From the NCBI GenBank assembly GCA_034428395.1, contig DAOUHX010000326.1, positions 1 to 6,694 of the forward strand: a stretch of 6,694 bases of DNA, written 5' to 3'. The notes beneath the pieces are model-generated. The model searched no databases. It saw only the letters and a program-made list of their open reading frames with translations, and had not been told where the DNA came from. Position 1 is the stretch's first letter. Every line of letters begins with the position of its first letter. Positions 4,797 to 6,694 of the stretch are shown piece after piece. The stretch comes from Bin5 sp034428395 (GTDB lineage: Bacteria; Chloroflexota; Anaerolineae; Caldilineales; Caldilineaceae). The translations under genes were made by a program, and so were the position numbers.

Positions 4797-5708
4797 ATGG
4801 CGACTACCGTGACAGGCGGCGTTTCGAGAACCACCGACGCTCGTAGCCTTCGTCGCAAGGCCGAAAGAACGCGCGCCTTGGAACGTTCGGTCATTCACGT
4901 CGTATTACTGGTCGGCTCCTTTTCCATGCTCTTCCCCCTCTACTGGATGATTTCCACCTCTCTCAAGCCCCAGCACGAGGTATTCCTCCTTCCGCCCACG
5001 TGGTTCCCCAGCGACTTCCAGTGGATCCACTACCGCCAGGCCTTTGTCGACTACTTCAGCTTTGCCCAATACGGCACCAATACGATGATCATCACTCTTG
5101 GTGTCCTGGTGGGCCGGCTGTTGAGCGCGTCACTCGTAGCCTTTGGCTTCGCCCGCATTCGCTTCATCGGGCGCGATGTCATCTTCATCCTCGTGCTGAG
5201 CACAATGATGGTCCCCGGGCAGGTCACCATCATCCCGCTCTACATCCTCTTCAAAGATCTTGGATGGCTGAATACATTTTACCCGCTCATCGTCCCGTCT
5301 TGGTTCGGCGGAGGCGCCTTCTTCATCTTCCTCCTGCGCCAGTTTATACTCACCATCAACCCGGAGCTCGACGATGCCGCCCGCATCGACGGCTGCGGCT
5401 GGCTGGGCATCTACGGCCGCATCACAATGCCCCTTATCAAGCCCGCCCTGGCCGCTGTTGCCATTTTTTCCTTCCTGGGGACCTGGAACGACTTCTTCGG
5501 CCCTCTTATCTTCCTCCGCAGCCGTGACATGCTCACACTTGCAGTGGGCCTCCACTTCATGGCCACCGCGGCATCGTCCTCGGTCCGCCCCAATCTCCCC
5601 CATCTGATGGCCGGCTCGACGATGATTCTGATACCGCCGCTGCTTGTCTTCTTCTTTGCGCAGCGCTACTTCATACAAGGGGTAACATTCTCCGGCATTA
5701 AAGGTTGA
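4797..5708 (+). CDS. ABC sugar transporter permease, MalG type (carbohydrate uptake family 1)
   Basis: The 303-residue inner-membrane protein is of typical length for MalG-like permeases. After a basic cytosolic N-terminus (1-30), membrane spans are expected at about 31-52, 96-117, 128-150, 163-185, 217-236 and 270-295. The loop before the fifth span holds the EAA signature that docks the ATPase: E190-L-D-D-A-A-R-I-D-G199 and P212 of MPLIKPAL. The LFPLYWMISTSLKP stretch (45-58) is a MalG-subfamily hallmark. AAGAGG (4784-4789) lies 7 nt before the ATG, and the promoter at 4726 sits just upstream, both supporting this start. It should form a heterodimer channel with a MalF-type partner, which is absent between here and the left edge and may be encoded beyond the right edge. 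The substrate is probably a saccharide or related polyol; exact identity cannot be told. Confidence 0.93.
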   Translation: MATTVTGGVSRTTDARSLRRKAERTRALERSVIHVVLLVGSFSMLFPLYWMISTSLKPQHEVFLLPPTWFPSDFQWIHYRQAFVDYFSFAQYGTNTMIITLGVLVGRLLSASLVAFGFARIRFIGRDVIFILVLSTMMVPGQVTIIPLYILFKDLGWLNTFYPLIVPSWFGGGAFFIFLLRQFILTINPELDDAARIDGCGWLGIYGRITMPLIKPALAAVAIFSFLGTWNDFFGPLIFLRSRDMLTLAVGLHFMATAASSSVRPNLPHLMAGSTMILIPPLLVFFFAQRYFIQGVTFSGIKG

Positions 5709-5721
5709 CGCCCACGATTCA

Positions 5722-5738
5722 GTGGAACTCCCTTCCAC
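5722..5738 (+). other. Intercistronic hairpin between permease and binding-protein genes
   Basis: GTGGAA (5722-5727) and TTCCAC (5733-5738) form a perfect 6-bp stem with a 5-nt loop, 14 nt after the permease stop. In sugar-transport operons, intercistronic hairpins often help give the binding protein a higher mRNA level than the permeases. Here that role is inference from position. Confidence 0.45.
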
Positions 5739-5745
5739 GGTCCAT

Positions 5746-5775
5746 AGTTCGCAGTTCACTGATGGTTCAAAGTTC
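5746..5775. repeat. Short AGTTC repeats at 7-bp spacing
   Basis: AGTTC occurs at 5746-5750, 5753-5757 and 5771-5775, with GGTTC at 5764-5768. Spacings are 7, 11 and 7 bp. The pattern looks like a decayed heptamer tandem repeat and resembles the CAGTTGT duplication at 3441-3454. It occupies the space before the ribosome binding site of the binding-protein gene. Confidence 0.4.
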
Positions 5776-5800
5776 ATTCTTCACAATGGAGGAGACAACA

Positions 5801-6694
5801 ATGTCGAACAAGCGATTGAGCCGCAGACAATTCCTGCGCGGAGCGGCAGTGGTTGGCGCCAGCGTACCCTTCCTGCAGGCCTGCGGCGGCGGACCGGAAC
5901 CAGCAGCAGAAGCTGAATCGGGTTCTGAAGCCGCCGAACCCAGCATGGAGAAAACGACGGTTCGCTACGCCCAGGTGATCGGACCGCTGGACAAGCAGGT
6001 CGACATGTTCAACGAACAGAGCGACACGGTCCATGTCGAATTCGAGCTGGTTCCCTGGGGCGAACACGCCGACAAGCTCCTGATCGATGTCGCCGCCGGC
6101 ACCGCCCCTGACCTGTGGTTCATCGGCGGCCCCTGGTGGATTCAGATCAAGCGCAAGAATGTTGCCCTCTCCATCAGCGAGTTCCTGGCCAACGATCCGG
6201 ACGTGGTCATGGACGATTTCGAATTCCCCGCTGACAGCGACTGGGGTATGCTCGACGGCGACATCTACGGCCTGCCTACAAACTCGGTCATCCTGCGCGG
6301 ACTCGCCTACAGCGAGGACCGCTTCGCCGAGGCCGGACTTGACCTTCCCAACGACGAGTGGACTTTTGCCGACGTGGCCGCAGCCGGACCGCAGCTCAAC
6401 CGCGGCGAAGAGTCCTATGCAATGACCGCCCCCCTCCTGGCTGGCGACCTCTACCTCACCACCATCTGGCAGAACGGCGGCCAGATCATCAGCGAAGACG
6501 AGACCAAGTGTCTGCTCGACCAGCCCGAAGCCGTAGAAGCCGTCGAACAGCTCGTGGCCTGGACCGAATTCTCCATGAAACCCGGCCAGCATGCGGCTCT
6601 CGGCGACTTCCCCACTGCCAGCGGTAAGATCGCCATGTGGCCGATGGTCCTGGCCGACTGGGACACCTGGCTGAAGGTCACCGCCAACGACGAA
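5801..6694 (+). CDS. ABC transporter solute-binding lipoprotein, family 1 (sugar type), 3'-truncated
   Basis: The frame stays open to the right edge, giving 298 residues of a protein normally about 400-480 long. The ATG at 5801 is fixed by a strong ribosome binding site GGAGGAG (5788-5794, 6 nt away) and by the signal sequence. That signal is of the Tat type, SRRQFLRG with R8 and R9, followed by a hydrophobic stretch and a lipobox LQAC ending at C28, so the mature protein is a lipid-anchored, folded-before-export binding protein. An acidic Ala/Glu/Gly/Ser spacer (29-50) tethers the domain. Family landmarks are WGEHADKLLIDVAAGTAPDLWFIGG (split over 86-110) and LDGDIYGLPTN (151-161), typical of family 1 extracellular binding proteins. 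It would capture the substrate outside the membrane and pass it to the permease encoded 92 bp upstream, with which it is almost certainly co-transcribed. The ligand is not predictable by eye. Confidence 0.93.
   Translation, partial: MSNKRLSRRQFLRGAAVVGASVPFLQACGGGPEPAAEAESGSEAAEPSMEKTTVRYAQVIGPLDKQVDMFNEQSDTVHVEFELVPWGEHADKLLIDVAAGTAPDLWFIGGPWWIQIKRKNVALSISEFLANDPDVVMDDFEFPADSDWGMLDGDIYGLPTNSVILRGLAYSEDRFAEAGLDLPNDEWTFADVAAAGPQLNRGEESYAMTAPLLAGDLYLTTIWQNGGQIISEDETKCLLDQPEAVEAVEQLVAWTEFSMKPGQHAALGDFPTASGKIAMWPMVLADWDTWLKVTANDE

Noticed and set aside
5774..6592. Open frame on the minus strand opposite the solute-binding protein gene (272 codons)
   Set aside because: The plus strand has a strong ribosome binding site, Tat signal and lipobox. 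The reverse frame has no recognisable domain or start signal.

Overview
The window reads as bacterial chromosome of moderately high G+C. Every supported gene lies on the + strand. A member of the Chloroflexota (Anaerolineae or Caldilineae type) is the best guess. The reasons are two secreted SH3b proteins with Thr-Pro linkers, a Tat-exported sugar-binding lipoprotein, and repeated PhyH-type dioxygenases, a combination common in that phylum. This is inference from protein style; no marker gene is present.

Left part (1-2234): a 5'-truncated PhyH-family non-haem iron dioxygenase (2-655), then about 760 bp without a credible gene, then a complete second PhyH-family enzyme (1419-2234). The gap holds a helically phased array of roughly 10-bp units (1036-1105), a near-consensus sigma-70-type promoter (1221-1249) and a 5' leader of about 160 nt that can fold.

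Middle part (2383-4520): two tandem genes for secreted proteins of identical layout: signal peptide, one coiled coil, Thr-Pro linker, SH3b domain, second Pro-rich linker. The first 174 residues align without gaps at about 78% identity, but the C-terminal domains are unrelated to each other. One has a Cys pair and is predicted beta-rich; the other has six Cys including a CSGC motif. This modular pair is the most unusual content of the window.

Right part (4521-6694): a long hairpin ends the middle block. A near-consensus promoter (4726-4754) then drives a MalG-type ABC sugar permease (4797-5708), followed after a 92-bp gap with a small hairpin by a Tat-dependent lipoprotein solute-binding protein that runs off the right edge (5801-6694). 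No MalF-type partner permease or ATPase is visible here.

Possible link between the blocks: the transporter would import an organic substrate, probably a saccharide or derivative, and the PhyH enzymes could hydroxylate a small molecule in the cytosol. Nothing in the sequence proves that they share a substrate. The SH3b proteins would act outside the cytoplasmic membrane.
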